DNA of 64,000 nucleotides, taken from Gnetum montanum (taxonomy: Eukaryota > Streptophyta > Gnetopsida > Gnetales > Gnetaceae). The stretch covers positions 579,529-643,528 of the forward strand of contig MNCI01016599.1 in NCBI GenBank assembly GCA_015680685.1, written 5' to 3'. The translations under genes and the position numbers were made by a program. Under the pieces are notes generated by a model that was not told the origin of the DNA, made no database searches, and worked only from the letters and a program-made list of their open reading frames with translations. Of the stretch, positions 1 through 12,613 are shown piece after piece; the stretch's first letter is position 1; each line of letters starts with the position of its first letter.

Positions 1-2374
1 ACATAGGTGCTAGCTTCGTTTGTGACTTGTTTAGTGTCCCTGTTGATGGGGCAAACATTTCCACTAGGATGATAAAGGAATGGGGCCATCGTGAAGAAGT
101 TCTAGAGTTGCTTGGTGCTAGCATGGACTACTTTGGAATTTTGATGGATAGCTTCACAAACCCTAATGCAAAGGAATAATATCCTTTGTTTAGGTCTCAT
201 GCATTTCCCAAACTACTATTATAAAAGAAGGTAATCAACCTAGCATAGGGGTGGACATTTAAGAAGGTCTTGATGGAGGAAATCAAATTTGATTGGGTGA
301 CTACTTTGGTTACTAGGCTTTGAGAGGAGATCTTTAGACTCCATGTTAACAAATCTATGATAATCCATATGCACTTTGCATTTTTTGCAAGTTATCTAAA
401 TAGGTTTGATGAGTTTTGGGTGATGTATAGGAATGGTGATGGGTTTACCAAAATCCAAGATAACTTTCTAGCCCTTGAATAAAGCACATCTGTCTAACAG
501 TGTAGGCTTAGAACCCACTAGAGAAAATGGATGATATGTTATCCATAACCACTAAGATTCTTGATGTTAGGTAGTATGAATCTCCTGATAGTACTAATGA
601 TGATGAGCCCCTCTCATTTCCCACTAGTATCTAGGATGCCAGATGATGGTGCATGGAGGCCGAAGGGATAGCTATAGAGAAATTCAAGAGGCCTATGGAG
701 GAGGCACCCCCAACATTAGATGAGCCTACCTCAAAGAAGCTTAAGTTTAAGCTTAAGCCCTCACAAAAATTAGTCATAGGTATGCTTTTAAATTTTTCTA
801 TTTCATGTTCTAAAGTTTATGGCTACTTTATGGTTTCATGTATGAACATATTTTCTATGTGCTATGGTTATAAATAAAAGTTAATTAGTATTCCAAGTTG
901 TTGTGGAGGTAGAACAAAGGCATGCAAAAGAGGTACTCTTAAAACAACATATGGTTGAAGGATTTTTTGTTGTAGGTTTAGATGATTTAGATGTCTTGTT
1001 TGGTGAGGTGGTACTAGGTACTATTTCCATCATCATCTTAGAGGAGGAAGAGGAGAAGGAGCTAGGTATGCCTATGCCTTAACATTTTTGTTATATCTCA
1101 TCGGTTAGCTTTGGTTGTCATCCTAACCTTTCAATGATTGTTATGTTTATAGTACTTAAGCCACTAGCACAAGATTCCATTGCTAAGTTTCATGTGAAGC
1201 CATGTATAGAGACTCTAGAAGAAGTGGAGTTCCTACATCGAATGGCTAAGAACATCATCAATCGATTGCATCAGGTTACACTTGAGATAGGTAAGGATTT
1301 TGTTTTATGTGTCTCAATCATGGGCTTTGCTTGCATTATGGTCATATTAGGTTGTGTTTTATGGTTGTATTTTGTGCTTTTGTAGTACCCTCCATGGAGT
1401 GGAACCCAAGAAGAGACATGAAGATAGAATCCTTGCCTAAGCTTCCCTCTAATGTGTCTAGTGTACCTATGAAGTTGTACAAGACTGCAAATAGTTTAGT
1501 GATGTCATGTGCAAAAAATTCATGAGAGCTAGAGAGGTCCAAAAAATCCCTATAGGAGGAAGTTATGGCCTTAAGGGAGAAGACTCAAAGAAAGGAGGAC
1601 ATGATTAGAGATCTCCAAGATTGTAAAGCCTTTGTGGAAACCCAAGTGGATAACTTGAGGGAGTTACAGACTAAGGAGATCACATGGATCCACCACTAAC
1701 ATGTTGTTTAGGAAAAAGTAGTGGCCCTATCAGAGATGGTGGAATAATGTATGCAGATGGACCTCATCTCCAAAAAGAGTAAGGACTAGAAGGATCACTA
1801 CGCTTGGGTCCTAGAGTGGGGCAAGAAAAAAATGGTCCACAAGCATCAGTATAAGGATAATTGTGGGGCCTACCTAAAGGGGCTTAAGGAGGATTTGGTT
1901 GAATAGTGTAAGAGAGAGCTATTCATTTAGGAAATCCAAGCAAAAAGTGCTTATCAACTTTTTAAAAGTACTCTCAAGGTGGAGCAATCCATTGCTCTTC
2001 ATATCATCATGGTTGTAGATGAGACCTCTATAGTTGCAACTACTCACAAGCCTCCTACTTGGACTTCTATAGAGAGGCTTGACATTCTTTATAGTGTTGA
2101 TCTTGGGGAAGTTGACTAGGTCAACATTACAAAGGACTAGATCCTCCATTGTTTGAAGGAAGGCCTTCCCCATCTACCCCTAAAAGTAATGGAGCTATAA
2201 TCTCCCTAGGTTTGATATATTTTGTGTTTTAGTCTTTGTTCTAAGTCATGATTTTGGCTATTTGTTACTATCTAGCTATATATTATTTCATTTTAGGCTT
2301 TAGGAGACATTGGCAACCCTAGTGGTGAGATTGGGAATGATCCACCACTTCCTCCTCTAGATGCCACTCAGTAG
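1..2374 (+). pseudogene. Gene A: decayed multi-exon plus-strand gene (3' part), coiled-coil protein of unknown function
   Basis: The 5' end lies outside the window. The reading is broken by several stops but aligns through its length with genes B and C. The first 600 bases give a globular part that matches gene B, including the stretch YPLFRSHAFPK against YPLFKYHAFPK. A Lys-rich stretch (KKLKFKLKP) precedes an intron. Probable introns with GT-AG ends are 780-888, 1,066-1,152, 1,291-1,385 and 2,210-2,296. From about 1,540 the product is a long coiled coil containing MIRDLQDCKAF, then QMDLISKKSKD and KSAYQLFKSTL. The C-terminus is Pro-rich (PPLPPLDA). It converges on the gag-protease A cassette. 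I do not recognise a function. Architecture and position resemble the extra antisense ORFs carried by some Tat-lineage retrotransposons. Confidence 0.6.
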
Positions 2375-3270
2375 CCTCCTTCAATTTAGCTTGTTTTTGA
2401 TTTTATGTTGATGGATATGATTAGCCAAGACTATGTTATAGATGGCTATTATAATTTGACATTTTTTCCATGTAGTATGGCCATGGCTATTTATGTTATG
2501 GACATTTTAACTTTGGTTTTATTTTTGGCTATATGCATGCATAGTAGTAGTGCACATTGTAAATATTGAAAATGGCTATTTTATGTTTTTAGTTATAACA
2601 TTTAATGGCTAATAAAACAAATAAGTGTCATAATAAGTATGATGTTTGTTAGTTTTAGTCCATTACAGGCATAGGTTATATTGCATGATTGTGGCTACAT
2701 TGCCATTTTAAGGCCATGGTGGACTATAATGCTAATTTAAGATTGTAGTGCATCATAGCACCAGTTTAACATCTTATTAGATCGAGTGATAGTTTAACAT
2801 ATTAGTAGAAAAATTGCCAATTTAATGTCTTAGTGGACAAGGTATGCAAGAGATAGTTTTTTGATGTTTAAAACATAAGTAAAAATAAAAAAAGGTTGTA
2901 GCAAATAGATAAAAATGCAAACAAACTTAGGCTACATGCATAGGCTATGTGCATAAAGCATAAAAAAAATTGCATAAAAAATATATGATAAAATATAAAT
3001 GAAAAGTAAGGTTATCAGTGCATCTAGTCATAGAGGCATGAGAAGATTAAGGTAAACTTCAGTTATGCAGATTTTTTCTAATATTTACAAGATTAGGAAT
3101 TGAGTAAGGCCTAATCTGCACAAGCTTGTATTCACCACCTCCTTCACTTATGATGTTAAAAGGAAGTTCATCCCATAATGTATCCCATTACCTTTCATTT
3201 TCATCATTAGCTATCTTGGGTTTTTGCTCTTTATGGCTAAGAGCTTCTTCTTGAATCTCCACTTTGTCTA
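2375..3270. repeat. Junction between convergent cassettes, with degenerate ~30-bp repeats
   Basis: This AT-rich spacer lies between the 3' end of gene A and the protease end of gag-protease A. Between about 2,640 and 2,860 it carries degenerate copies of a unit built around TAGTTTAAGGTC followed by a GTGGACCATG-like block. Better copies lie at 25,915-26,190 and 35,165-35,345. No coding sequence is seen. Confidence 0.5.
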
Positions 3271-6200
3271 TGTCTACATTGTTGATAGCTAGGGGGAGCT
3301 ATGTTATTATCATGAATGATGATTTTACCTCCCTCATAAGAAAGGTGAATTTATTGATGGATGGGAAAGGACATAGCTCGTAAATAAGCCAACTAAGGTC
3401 TTTTGAAAATTAGGTTGAATCCTGGTGTCTCTTCCACCACCAAGAAGTTTGCAGTTGTAGGGAATTATTCTCCAACTACAAAACCCAAGGAGATAGACCC
3501 CTTGATGGCAAATCATAATCCATTGAAGGACTTAAGAGCTATGGTGGTTGTAGGTTTTACTTTCTCAATTAAGCCCAAGCATCTAATAATGGTGCATGGG
3601 ATGACATTGGTTGCAGCTTCATCATTAACATGCATGCAATGTACTTTAAATTGTCCTATGCATATGGTTATGAATAAAGGGGCTCTAGTTACTTCACCAT
3701 TCTAGGGATTAACCTTAACTTTTCTATCATGAAATGTTAAGGGTGGTGAATTCTCCTTCGTTGGTGAGAGGGAAATCATCACTACATGGATGGATTCCTC
3801 GCTAGTAGGAATATCCTCACTAATGGATATGTAGGTTAAAATTCTAACTAGTGCCTCATGATGTGTGGTAGAAGTTATGATTAGGTCATATAAGCTTAGG
3901 CTTGTGTTTTTCTACTTGAGGGATTTCCTGACTTGGTCCATTACATTAAGGAGTTTTTTTCATTAGCCATGGGCTTGTCACCCTAGTTTTGCTTTACTTT
4001 CTCCATGCATTCCAAAATGAAGACTTTGGCTTTAAGCTTTAGCTATTGTGACTCTTCTTTGTTGTTTTGGTTGTGGGATTTGGTGTTCTCCTGTGACTTG
4101 TTCATTGAAGGAGATGGGGTAGAGGAGGTCATGATTATAGCTGAAATGAGAGTGGGATTCAATGGACCCACTTCCTTTTGTACCTTTGTATGCTTCTTCC
4201 ATTTGTTGGATATAGTTTTCTAGTTGTTAGCCATTGGCTGTAAGGAAGAGGTAGTACCATTGGCCATCATAGGAGGTTATTCTATAGTTGCTTGGGCTAT
4301 GGTTTTTTGGGTTGTATTTTGTTGGAAGACCTTGATGACAATAGGTTTCCTAAGCAGCATTTATGATGGTACTCTCACAATGAAGAGAGATCATGAGCTA
4401 TGGAATGTTGAAGAAGATCTTTCATTATAGAGGGGTACTTGAATCATGAATGGTTCTCTGGTAAGTCTCCAATTGTTATCAATGTTGAATGCTGAAATAA
4501 TATAGGAGCTATCATTAGCATTCAATGGGTCCTTGAAAACCTGCATTGACTGGTTTTATGGCAGAATTAGATTACAAGCACCTAAGACCAATTCCCTCCT
4601 AACTATCATCCTTTGTAGGTCATCCTTTAGTGGAAGGTAGAAGTCTATATCATGACAAGGTAGTTGATGATAATGGCAGAAGCTATCTAGCTTAAGGTAT
4701 CTAGGTAACCAGGGATCATCCTTCATTACCCAAGTGGGATATTTGGCTATTTTGCATAGTTGTTCATGTTTCTTTTAAGTAGCTTCAGTTATTTGTTTAT
4801 GTTGCATGCGTCTACTTCTTAATAGTTAGTCTAGTAAGTCAAATGGTTTTAATGGAAACATAGTGTATTTAGACGTACCCTTCCTTTTGAAGTTAGGCTT
4901 ATTTTTTATTGATGTAGTGATCACAAAAGTTGATGTTTCATTATTGTGGTCATTGGTGGGGGCCTTGGGTAGATTGACCTTTGGCCCTTGGTTCGTGGTA
5001 TTTTTTTCCTTGATTATAATTACTATAGTAGTGTTGTTTTATTTTTTCTTTTCTTTGTCACTTTGAGTGTGTTGGTTTTTATATGATATATAGGCTAGAT
5101 CATGGCTAGCCTCCACAACATTCTCTATATTTTTAGTTTGTGAGAATGCTTGGCTAAGAGACCATGGGTCAAGGTAGTAGAGTTTAGACTTGATGAAATC
5201 ATTAATTATTCCCTTGAATATGGCTAATAAGTGGGATTGGCTATGGGCTATGGTATTTCATTTAGCAGTCCATTCCACTACTGAATGAATTTTTGTATAG
5301 GTTCTAAGGACCCCTGCTTGACCTTCATGAGTTGGCTAAGCATTGTGTCAGTCTTCAAGTTATACTTAAAGTAGTTAACAAACTAAGCTACTAATTTTTC
5401 CAAAGAGGATATGAATCCTCTAGGTAATGTGTGATACCAATTAAGTGCTTTTCTAGTTAAAGATATAGGGAAAATCCTCATGATGGTATGAGGCAATGGC
5501 TATAAGAGTAAACATTCAAATAAAAGGAAATAAGGTGAGCATTAGGATCACCTTCTTTGTTATATTTTCTGAATTGGAGAATGGGGAAACTGAGGGGAAG
5601 TGTCAATGATGGGACTACAGGACATATGGGATCATCCTAGTAGAAGTCCATAATCTTAACAGTCTATGTGGTAGAGGCTTTAAGCCTTTTCAACTCCTCC
5701 ATTAGGTCTTGAATCATTTGGAATGCTTGATCCAAGCCTTGGGGTGGCCCCATAGGTTGCAAGGTTTGTACATAAGGTTGTGGTATTTTTTGTGAGGCCT
5801 GTGGCCTCATTATGGGTTGCATAATAGAATGAAGATGTTGCATTATGGCTGTGGCTTGTGGGCCAAACAAAGAAAAATATGTTTGTGCCAGAACTTGAGG
5901 CACAAATAGGAGAAATGGAGTATATGATCCTTGTGTTGCTTGGGGTCCCATGACAGATCCCACGTGAGTAGTTAATGAATTTATGGTGGTAAAAAGCATT
6001 GTTGATGGTTTTATGCATCAATACTGTGTTGCAAATGACATTGATGTGCTATAGTTAGTTGTTTGTGGTATTGGATGAGTGTGATGTATGGCTATAATTG
6101 GCATGGGATCTATTGTAGTAGGTTAGGAAGGAGTGGAAGATGGTGGCACCATTCCCATGGAGAAAATAAAAGCATTAGAGGAAGGTGTTGTGACCTTGGA

Positions 6201-6480
6201 GGATGTTTTTTGGAATAGTCCTCTTAGGATGTTTTTAGGCTCAAATTATTCCTTAAATTGATCCTCCTCTTCCTATTATTCCTCAAAGCGAGGTTTGTCA
6301 TCTTCCTCTTCCACAAAAATCAATTAGGCTAGAACACTAGAATAGATATTGTTATGGGGAATTTCTTCATACAGGAAAGGGATGTACTCTTTCCCATCCC
6401 TATGTATGAGCTCAAACTTCCTTTTGGCCTTAGCTTTAATTCATGGAGTTAGTATGCCTGCCTATATTTTAGCACAAATG
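3270..6480 (-). pseudogene. Gag-protease A of a Tat-like Ty3/Gypsy element
   Basis: Read on the minus strand, the N-terminal part is a low-complexity Pro/Gln-rich region ending in an open stretch at 5,664-5,999 (GLDQAFQMIQDLMEELKRLK). The retrotransposon Gag domain follows, matching cassettes B and C but carrying many stops. Around 4,560-4,700 is a remnant of the His/Cys zinc-knuckle region followed by LKDDL. The protease begins near 3,635. Its active-site region reads VNDEAATNVIP, so the catalytic DDG seen in B and C is changed. Its C-terminal part is present near 3,400 and the cassette fades at about 3,270. No reverse transcriptase follows. The cassette lies downstream of LTR A and its primer site. 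The lineage assignment rests on domain order and the zinc-knuckle pattern. Confidence 0.6.
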
Positions 6481-7790
6481 AAGCTATAATGATCTTCATT
6501 TATGGATGCAAAATTAGGACTTTCCCCTTTGATCCTCAAAGATCACCTACACTTGATGATGGTAGGATCTTTAACATCATAAAACCCCATGGCTTGTTGG
6601 AGGGTGAGGGGAAATTTCGTGGACTTTTGGAAAGACATGGTTATAATGCTAAGGATTACTTAAAAATAGGCTATAAATGGTAAAATAGGAGTAAGTTCTA
6701 GTGAATGGAATTCAAAAATTCTTGAAGGAAATGAAAATGAAAAAAATGATGTACTTACTATAATTACTAGGTGGGGGATAAGGGCGATTTACCCCTTTAC
6801 TAGAAATGGAATATTGAAAACATTGGTTTCAAACCTTACCTAAGTTAGCATCTCAACTACCTCTACGCTAGGTATGGTAAGCGAGGAAAGAAGGGCGGTG
6901 AGATAATGAAAATCTCACACCTTCTTATTTTCAATGTTGGAGAAGACCAAAATAGAAACTTGGTAGTTTTTAAGGATGGTTGGTATGAAAACTAATGTTA
7001 GTTTGATGGAAAAAAATATGGCAGTAAAAATTAAATGGTTATTAAGGCTTTCACACTAGCTTTGCTCTAGAAATTCATAACAGATGTTATGAAATTTTAG
7101 CACCCAAACCACTTGTAGCTTCCATGCTGAGGTTTTTGCTATAGGGGGTTGGAGAGGGGCTATGGAAAAGGGGGGGGGGGGGGGGNCATTGGATTCCTTG
7201 AGATTTTGCTTTCAAAAAACTAGAAAATGACTTTCAACTTGTAATAAAAGTAGATTTGGTCATTAAATTGGTTTCAAACATCACCAACACTAGCTTCCCA
7301 ATTGCTTCCATAGTGGGTATGGAAAAAGGGGGAAAGGAGGGTGAGATGATGAGAATCTCACACCTCCTACCTTAATGTTGAAGGGGGAACGGCTAAAACC
7401 CAAAGTGGAAAGTTGGTGTTTTTCCACTAAAATTGGTTTTAGCCAGTTGCCAATTTTCTCAACTTAGAAAAGTGGTGGTGGGGTGGGGGGAATAGGGGGA
7501 AAGACAACTCATAGAAGAGTTGAAACATCCACTTTTAGAAACTAGAGAATAAAATATTGGTAATAGAAAAAAAATAATAAGGGAAACAAGATATTAACAC
7601 TAGCTTTAGGCTATAAAATTCATAGAAAATGCTACAAAACCCAACCACCTATAACTTCCACATTGTAGTTTTGGTCATATGGAGGGAAAGACCAACATTG
7701 ATTCTTCAAAGGTTTTGGTTATGAAAATCAAGGAAAAGCTTGCAAATGGCAAATAAAAGAATAGATCTAGTTACAAAATTTAGGTGAAGG
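6481..7790 (-). other. Untranslated leader of element A
   Basis: The stretch lies between the primer site and gag A. It is homologous to 39,970-40,730 upstream of gag C, starting at the shared word GACATGGTT (about 6,636 and 39,977). It contains no convincing ORF. A run of G ending in an undetermined base at about 7,172-7,186 probably marks an assembly or sequencing difficulty. Blocks such as CTCACACC(T/C)TC recur two or three times inside it. Confidence 0.45.
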
Positions 7791-7807
7791 CCCTCCTTCT
7801 AGCACCA
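7791..7807 (-). other. Primer-binding-like site of element A
   Basis: On the minus strand this reads TGGTGCTAGAAGGAGGG, just inside the LTR. The same word is at 40,731-40,745 in element C. Conservation at this position in two otherwise diverged copies supports a primer-binding site. I do not identify the priming tRNA. Confidence 0.5.
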
Positions 7808-7818
7808 AGAAAAATTTT

Positions 7819-9405
7819 TACGATGAAAAACCTCACTCATTGAAAAAAAACAAAGGATCCTCAGTGCAAAAGTTCCTCAACCTCAAATTCCTAAGACCCT
7901 TCAAGAGAAATGGGATTCAAGGTGCCTTGGCTAGTTTGATAGATCAACCAGGGACTTATGAGATGCAAAATGTGGAAATATAAGCAAATTTGAATAATGC
8001 ATAGAAAATAAAATTTATTTTTAAACACAAAATTCAAAACTTAAAAATTTTTAAAGAAAGAATAAAGAATAATTTAGAGAAATGTGTACAAATGATGCTT
8101 GGATGAGCAAAAATGGTATTCACTTATGTAAGAGTTCAAAGCCTATTGAAGTCGATGTGATCTACTCCACGATTTGGGTGCTAAGCCACTCCTGATGCTA
8201 TCAAACCTTCCTTCATTACTACAACCTTAGATTTGTAAGTTGGGTCATTGCTAGAGTGTGAAAAAGGTGGAAAATATAGATGCCAAATTGCTCCATGTTG
8301 GGGTTTGCAAATCCTAGAAGTGTAGTGTTAACACAAAAGATCCCTTAAATCTCAAGGCCATAATGCTTCCATGCCAAGGTTTAAGAAGATGCAAATATGG
8401 GAACTTGCAAGATCTCTTAACTACTTGAAAATGCTCCAAGTGCAAAATTATGAACAATTGTATGTATGTAAATTGCTTGATAATAATACCCTTGCTCAAA
8501 AGTTTGGAACTACTAAAGTGCTTGTATGCCAAAAGTTGCTAAAGTTGTAAATGATGTTAGAGGCTAGCTTTTATAGGATCTTTGGACCATGAATGGGATT
8601 AGAAAATTGGCTATGATTTGGCTACAAAAATGGTTGCAAATTGGTTGTGAAATAGATTAAAATTGACTACAAATTTATACCAATTTTATTTGAGATCAAT
8701 GCCCAAATTGGAGGGTTACCATACATAAAGAATTCTTCTCCCCATGGTCATTCCATTTACAATAAATAGTAACTAGGGTACACGTTCCATGCTAGAGATG
8801 AATCTTCCATGTTGAGCTATCCACCATGCTTATTAAAGTGGTTGGTCAACATTGAAGTGCATGAAGTGATGAATTTTTTCTTTTGTGACTTGCATGCTAG
8901 GGATGAAGACTCCACATTGGGGAAAAACTTCCACACTAAGGGGGGAAAGTTTCCAGGCTAAGGGGAAACTTCCACATTAAGGGGGAAAAGTTTCCAGGCT
9001 ATGCATGTGGTCTCCATGTTGAAGGGAAAAAGTTTCCAAAACCCCCATCCTTCCACATTGGGGATAGTTATGATCTAACCTCTTGCAAGTGTTTCTAGCA
9101 TAGAAAAATGTTTTCCCCCCATAAAACCCATCAAATTACTTTCTTTGGAATTCCAAAATGCATTTTTGAATCCCCCCTCTCCCACCCCAAGCCCAAATAT
9201 AGATACTAGGTGCCTTTTCTCACTTGGGGAATGAGGCTTTGACCACTTATGAGGCATTTTTGAGCCCCAAAAGTATAAAGTATGTGAAACTACGCATTGT
9301 GGGTTACAATTTTCACATTTACAATGAAGTTTTACCTTAGGTTTCATGGCGTGAAAGCTTCATGATGAAGATTGGCTATAACATGCAAATTTTTGGGGTG
9401 TTTCA
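7819..9405 (-). mobile_element. LTR A (5' LTR of element A, minus-strand element)
   Basis: This stretch is collinear with 40,753-42,143. On the minus strand it starts TGAAACACC and ends about 11 bases before the primer-like site. The start is well placed. The end is approximate (within 6 bases) because the terminal bases have decayed. A minus-strand TATA box (TATAAAAG) is at 8,568-8,575, in the place equivalent to TATAAAAT in LTR C. A short tandem repeat at about 8,905-9,040 alternates CTTCCACATTAAGGGGGAAA with AGTTTCCAGGCT in three to four copies. No matching 3' LTR is seen; the window starts before it would be reached. Confidence 0.55.
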
Positions 9406-9479
9406 AAAAGGCTGATAGATGAGTTTGGGCATATAATGAGGCTATTGTAAGGCTATATATGATAAATATGCAAATTTTC

Positions 9480-12190
9480 TAAGGTACCTACACTAGTGCT
9501 AGCCAAGATGGGTGGGGTGACCCCCCAACATGGATGAGATAGCTAGTTGGTTTTCCAGGCTTGTTTTGAGTAGTTTTGAACTCTCAATGACCTGCATGTA
9601 TAGTGTAGTGGACTTGGGAAGGGTGTAGATCAATTTTGATGTTATTTTCAACACTTGGAAACCTATATTGAAGCCTAGATCTACCATCCACACTAGAGCC
9701 ATGATGGTCAATATGGATCTAGCATGGATAACAAGGAAAATTAGTTTTGTGGGATCTAGAGGGTTAAAATTGGGGTTCCATGGCCTTCCCAAGGCAATGC
9801 ATATATCTATTAAAATTGATCACTTTGGAGGCCAAAACTAGCAAAAAATAGGTTTTAAGGTTGTACCGCCTTACAACCACATTGGGTAGCATGGATGGAA
9901 GGGGGCTTAGCATGAATAGTCTAGATCTAGGTTGTTGCAAGGTTAAACATGGTTAATCTATAGTTGGGTCTAAGTTTTAGTAGTTGTGGGCTTCTTAGAC
10001 AAGTTCTATTTTAAGGAATTTTTGAGAGATAAACCATATTAGAGACTGTACCCATGCTGGGACCATGTTGGCTAACATGAATCAAAGGGGATGTACTTGT
10101 TGTTTGGTTTTGGGATGGCTTTGGAGGTAGATCAACCAAGTTTTTAGGCTCCTCATGTTGTATATAGTGATTAATGAGATTTTTTTGGTCAAATATAGTT
10201 AGGTTTGAAGGTTGTCTAAGGTAATGCAAGGTCATACCCCCTCCCCCCTCTAATCCACACTAGGTAATGTTGCTCTAGTGTGGATGAGGGAACTTGGTGA
10301 ATTTTAAGATCAAAATTAGATCAAACATGTGCAAACTTAAGGTTGTTAGATCCTAGGCTTTAAATATGTAAGTTTTCAATATTTGAGGGTGTCAATCTAT
10401 TGTCAAAAGTAGAAAAGTATCTCATCCATGCTAAAGCCATGCTACCTAGCATGGCTCAAGCCTTTCCAAATGTGGATGCTTTGAGATATGATATTTTGAC
10501 ATGTTTTGGTAGAAAAATGACCATGCACATGAGCTCCCAGGGTATATGAACAAATAGGGCTTAGGATTGAAATTTTTCAGTTTTGAAGATTTCTATAAGG
10601 TTTTGGAAGTTATCCCCCTTAGATCCATGCTGGGATCAAGTTGGCTAACATGGCGCCAATGTGGGTGATCCAAGGGGATTAAATTTTTGCTATTTTTGGT
10701 TGGTTTTGTTAGGTTTAATGTCTTTTGAAGATGATAATAGTGTTCTAGGATGGGCATGGTGTAGTCTAAAGTCCTTTTGGTTGGTTTTTGAAGTTTACCC
10801 CTTGAGAAACAATGGAGAAACACTGCTCAATCTAGTCCCAGCATGATGAATCAAGGGGGATAGATTTTTACCTTTTTTGACAGGTTGTGATTAGTCTAAT
10901 GGCTTCTAGCAGTGCCATTAGGGCCCTAGGGTTAGAACAACCCAAGTTAGAATGATTTTGATGTATCTATGCATCTTCCATGGGCTTGCCTATGGGTACC
11001 CATGTTGGACCCATACTAGCTAGCATGGGTGAGGGGGGTGCTCAATGTGGATGTTAGCGTGATCATGAGATGAGGTTAGTTTTAGCAAATTTTGGCTATT
11101 GAAGTGTCCAAGTAGGTCAAGAGGTGAATACATTCTATTTTTGATGCAAATCTTGAAATTTGTCAATCATACCCCCTTCATCCACACTGGAGAATGTTGT
11201 CTAACATGGATAGGGTTTCCCTTTATGTGGCTTCACTTGAATGCATGATTTTAGCTAATTTTGACAAGATTCAATAAGGATTTAGAGCTACTAGGGTTGT
11301 AGGGTTCAAGGGTGAAGATTTGGTTTCAAAATCAACTATTTTGAGGGCTCCTTAGCATGTAGTCGTCCCTTTATGAGCCATGCTAGGAAACATGGCCCCA
11401 ACATGGATGGAAGGGGATGATAGCTTTTTGCTCTTCCTGATTAATTTTGTAATATTTAAAGGCCTTAGAAGGTTTTGGTAGGGTTTAGAGTATGATAGGA
11501 TAGGTTTCAAGGTTCTTTTTGTCTATGAAATGGGTATATGGCATACCCCCAGGGCACCCATGCTGGACCCACACTCGGTAGTGTGGGTGGGGGATTCACT
11601 ACCATGGGGAAGGCATTAGATATGAAAATTAACTTGTTTTTGTATGGATCTAGGCTACTAGAGGCTACTAAGGGGGTGTGGGAGATAAAACTTGCAATTT
11701 GGATAGATGATTTTAGTAGTTTAAGGTTACACCCCATCCATCAACATTAGAGCCACGCTAGGTAGCATGGATGGAGCCTCCCTTAGTTTGGCTCTACTAG
11801 ATATGAAATTTTTAAGGACTTTCAACTCAATTAGACAAGGTTTTAGAGCTACCAAGGGATGACTGGAGGGGTTTAAGGTTGTGTGGGCCCACCTTAGGAT
11901 CAAATTAGGGCTTGGTAAACATCAAAGAATGGGTATGGATGTCATACCCCCTTGGGTAGCACTCAACCAATATTGCTCCAATGTTACTGCCCAAAGTGGC
12001 AAGTTGAATGTAGGTTTTACCCCCTACTGAGGTCTAGGGTTTGTCCATGTTAACTATGACTACTAAAAATTGTAAGGGGGTAAGGTTGCATGGCTATGGG
12101 GATGGAGTAGGCAAGGACTCATGCTAGATCATGCTACCCAATGTGGGTGAGGGGGGTTAAAGTTGTATCATGCTTTTTTGGCTTTAAAAG
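9480..12190. repeat. Degenerate tandem array, about 15 units of ~187 bp with a dyad in each
   Basis: A dyad motif of the form CCATGCTRGG then CTAGCATGGATG recurs near 9,515, 9,695, 9,885, 10,065, 10,262, 10,445, 10,640, 10,838, 11,015, 11,190, 11,385, 11,575, 11,755, 11,965 and 12,130. The mean spacing is about 187 bases. A run of C (CATACCCCC) often precedes it and a run of G (GAGGGGGG) often follows. The rest of each unit also aligns loosely: a T-rich part near GGTTGGTTTTG, then TTCTAGGRTTTGG-like text. Short ORFs here are by-products of the repeat. The array lies between LTR A and the presumed promoter of gene B. Confidence 0.65.
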
Positions 12191-12429
12191 TATTAAAACC
12201 TAAATGTAGAAGAGGTTTTCAAGTTTGAAACCCAACATACTAGGGAGGCATTTGGTGGGGCCCACATAGAAAAGTTCAAAATTTTGAAACTTGTTGCTAA
12301 ATCCCACCATTCCCAACATTGGCTACACATTCTACCCTTTGCACCTCTATTAAACCATGAGTTTTAATGCTCAAAATTGGCAATGGGGGCATGCAAGAGG
12401 GCATCTAGATTTAGATCTAGTTTTTATTG

Positions 12430-12613
12430 TTTTATTTCATAAAAGAATCAATCAAAACACCCATTCTCTCTTGTAGCACATTGGATTTGAGCTTAGAGGT
12501 GTTTCTTCCAAGAACTTCTCATCCTCAATGTGGTTACTACCAATCTCCCTCTAAGATAGTGTTGGAGCTTCCATCCATTCATCCTTCAAGCTTTTTCTCC
12601 TAGTTTTGACACC
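12430..12613 (+). promoter_or_regulatory. Putative promoter and 5' leader of gene B
   Basis: A weak TATA-like word (CATAAAAGA) lies near 12,439, about 175 bases before the first ATG of gene B. A pyrimidine-rich leader (CATCCTCAATG, then CTCCCTCTAAG) follows. In gene C the equivalent place has a much stronger TATA box. The assignment is by analogy. Confidence 0.25.

Noticed and set aside
5680-6021. 113-codon minus-strand frame rich in His/Asn/Ser
   Set aside because: The frame at 5,664-5,999 matches the Gln/Pro-rich N-terminal Gag region of the sister cassettes; this one is its shadow.
7172-7187. Run of G ending in an undetermined base
   Set aside because: Treated as an assembly artefact, not a biological feature.
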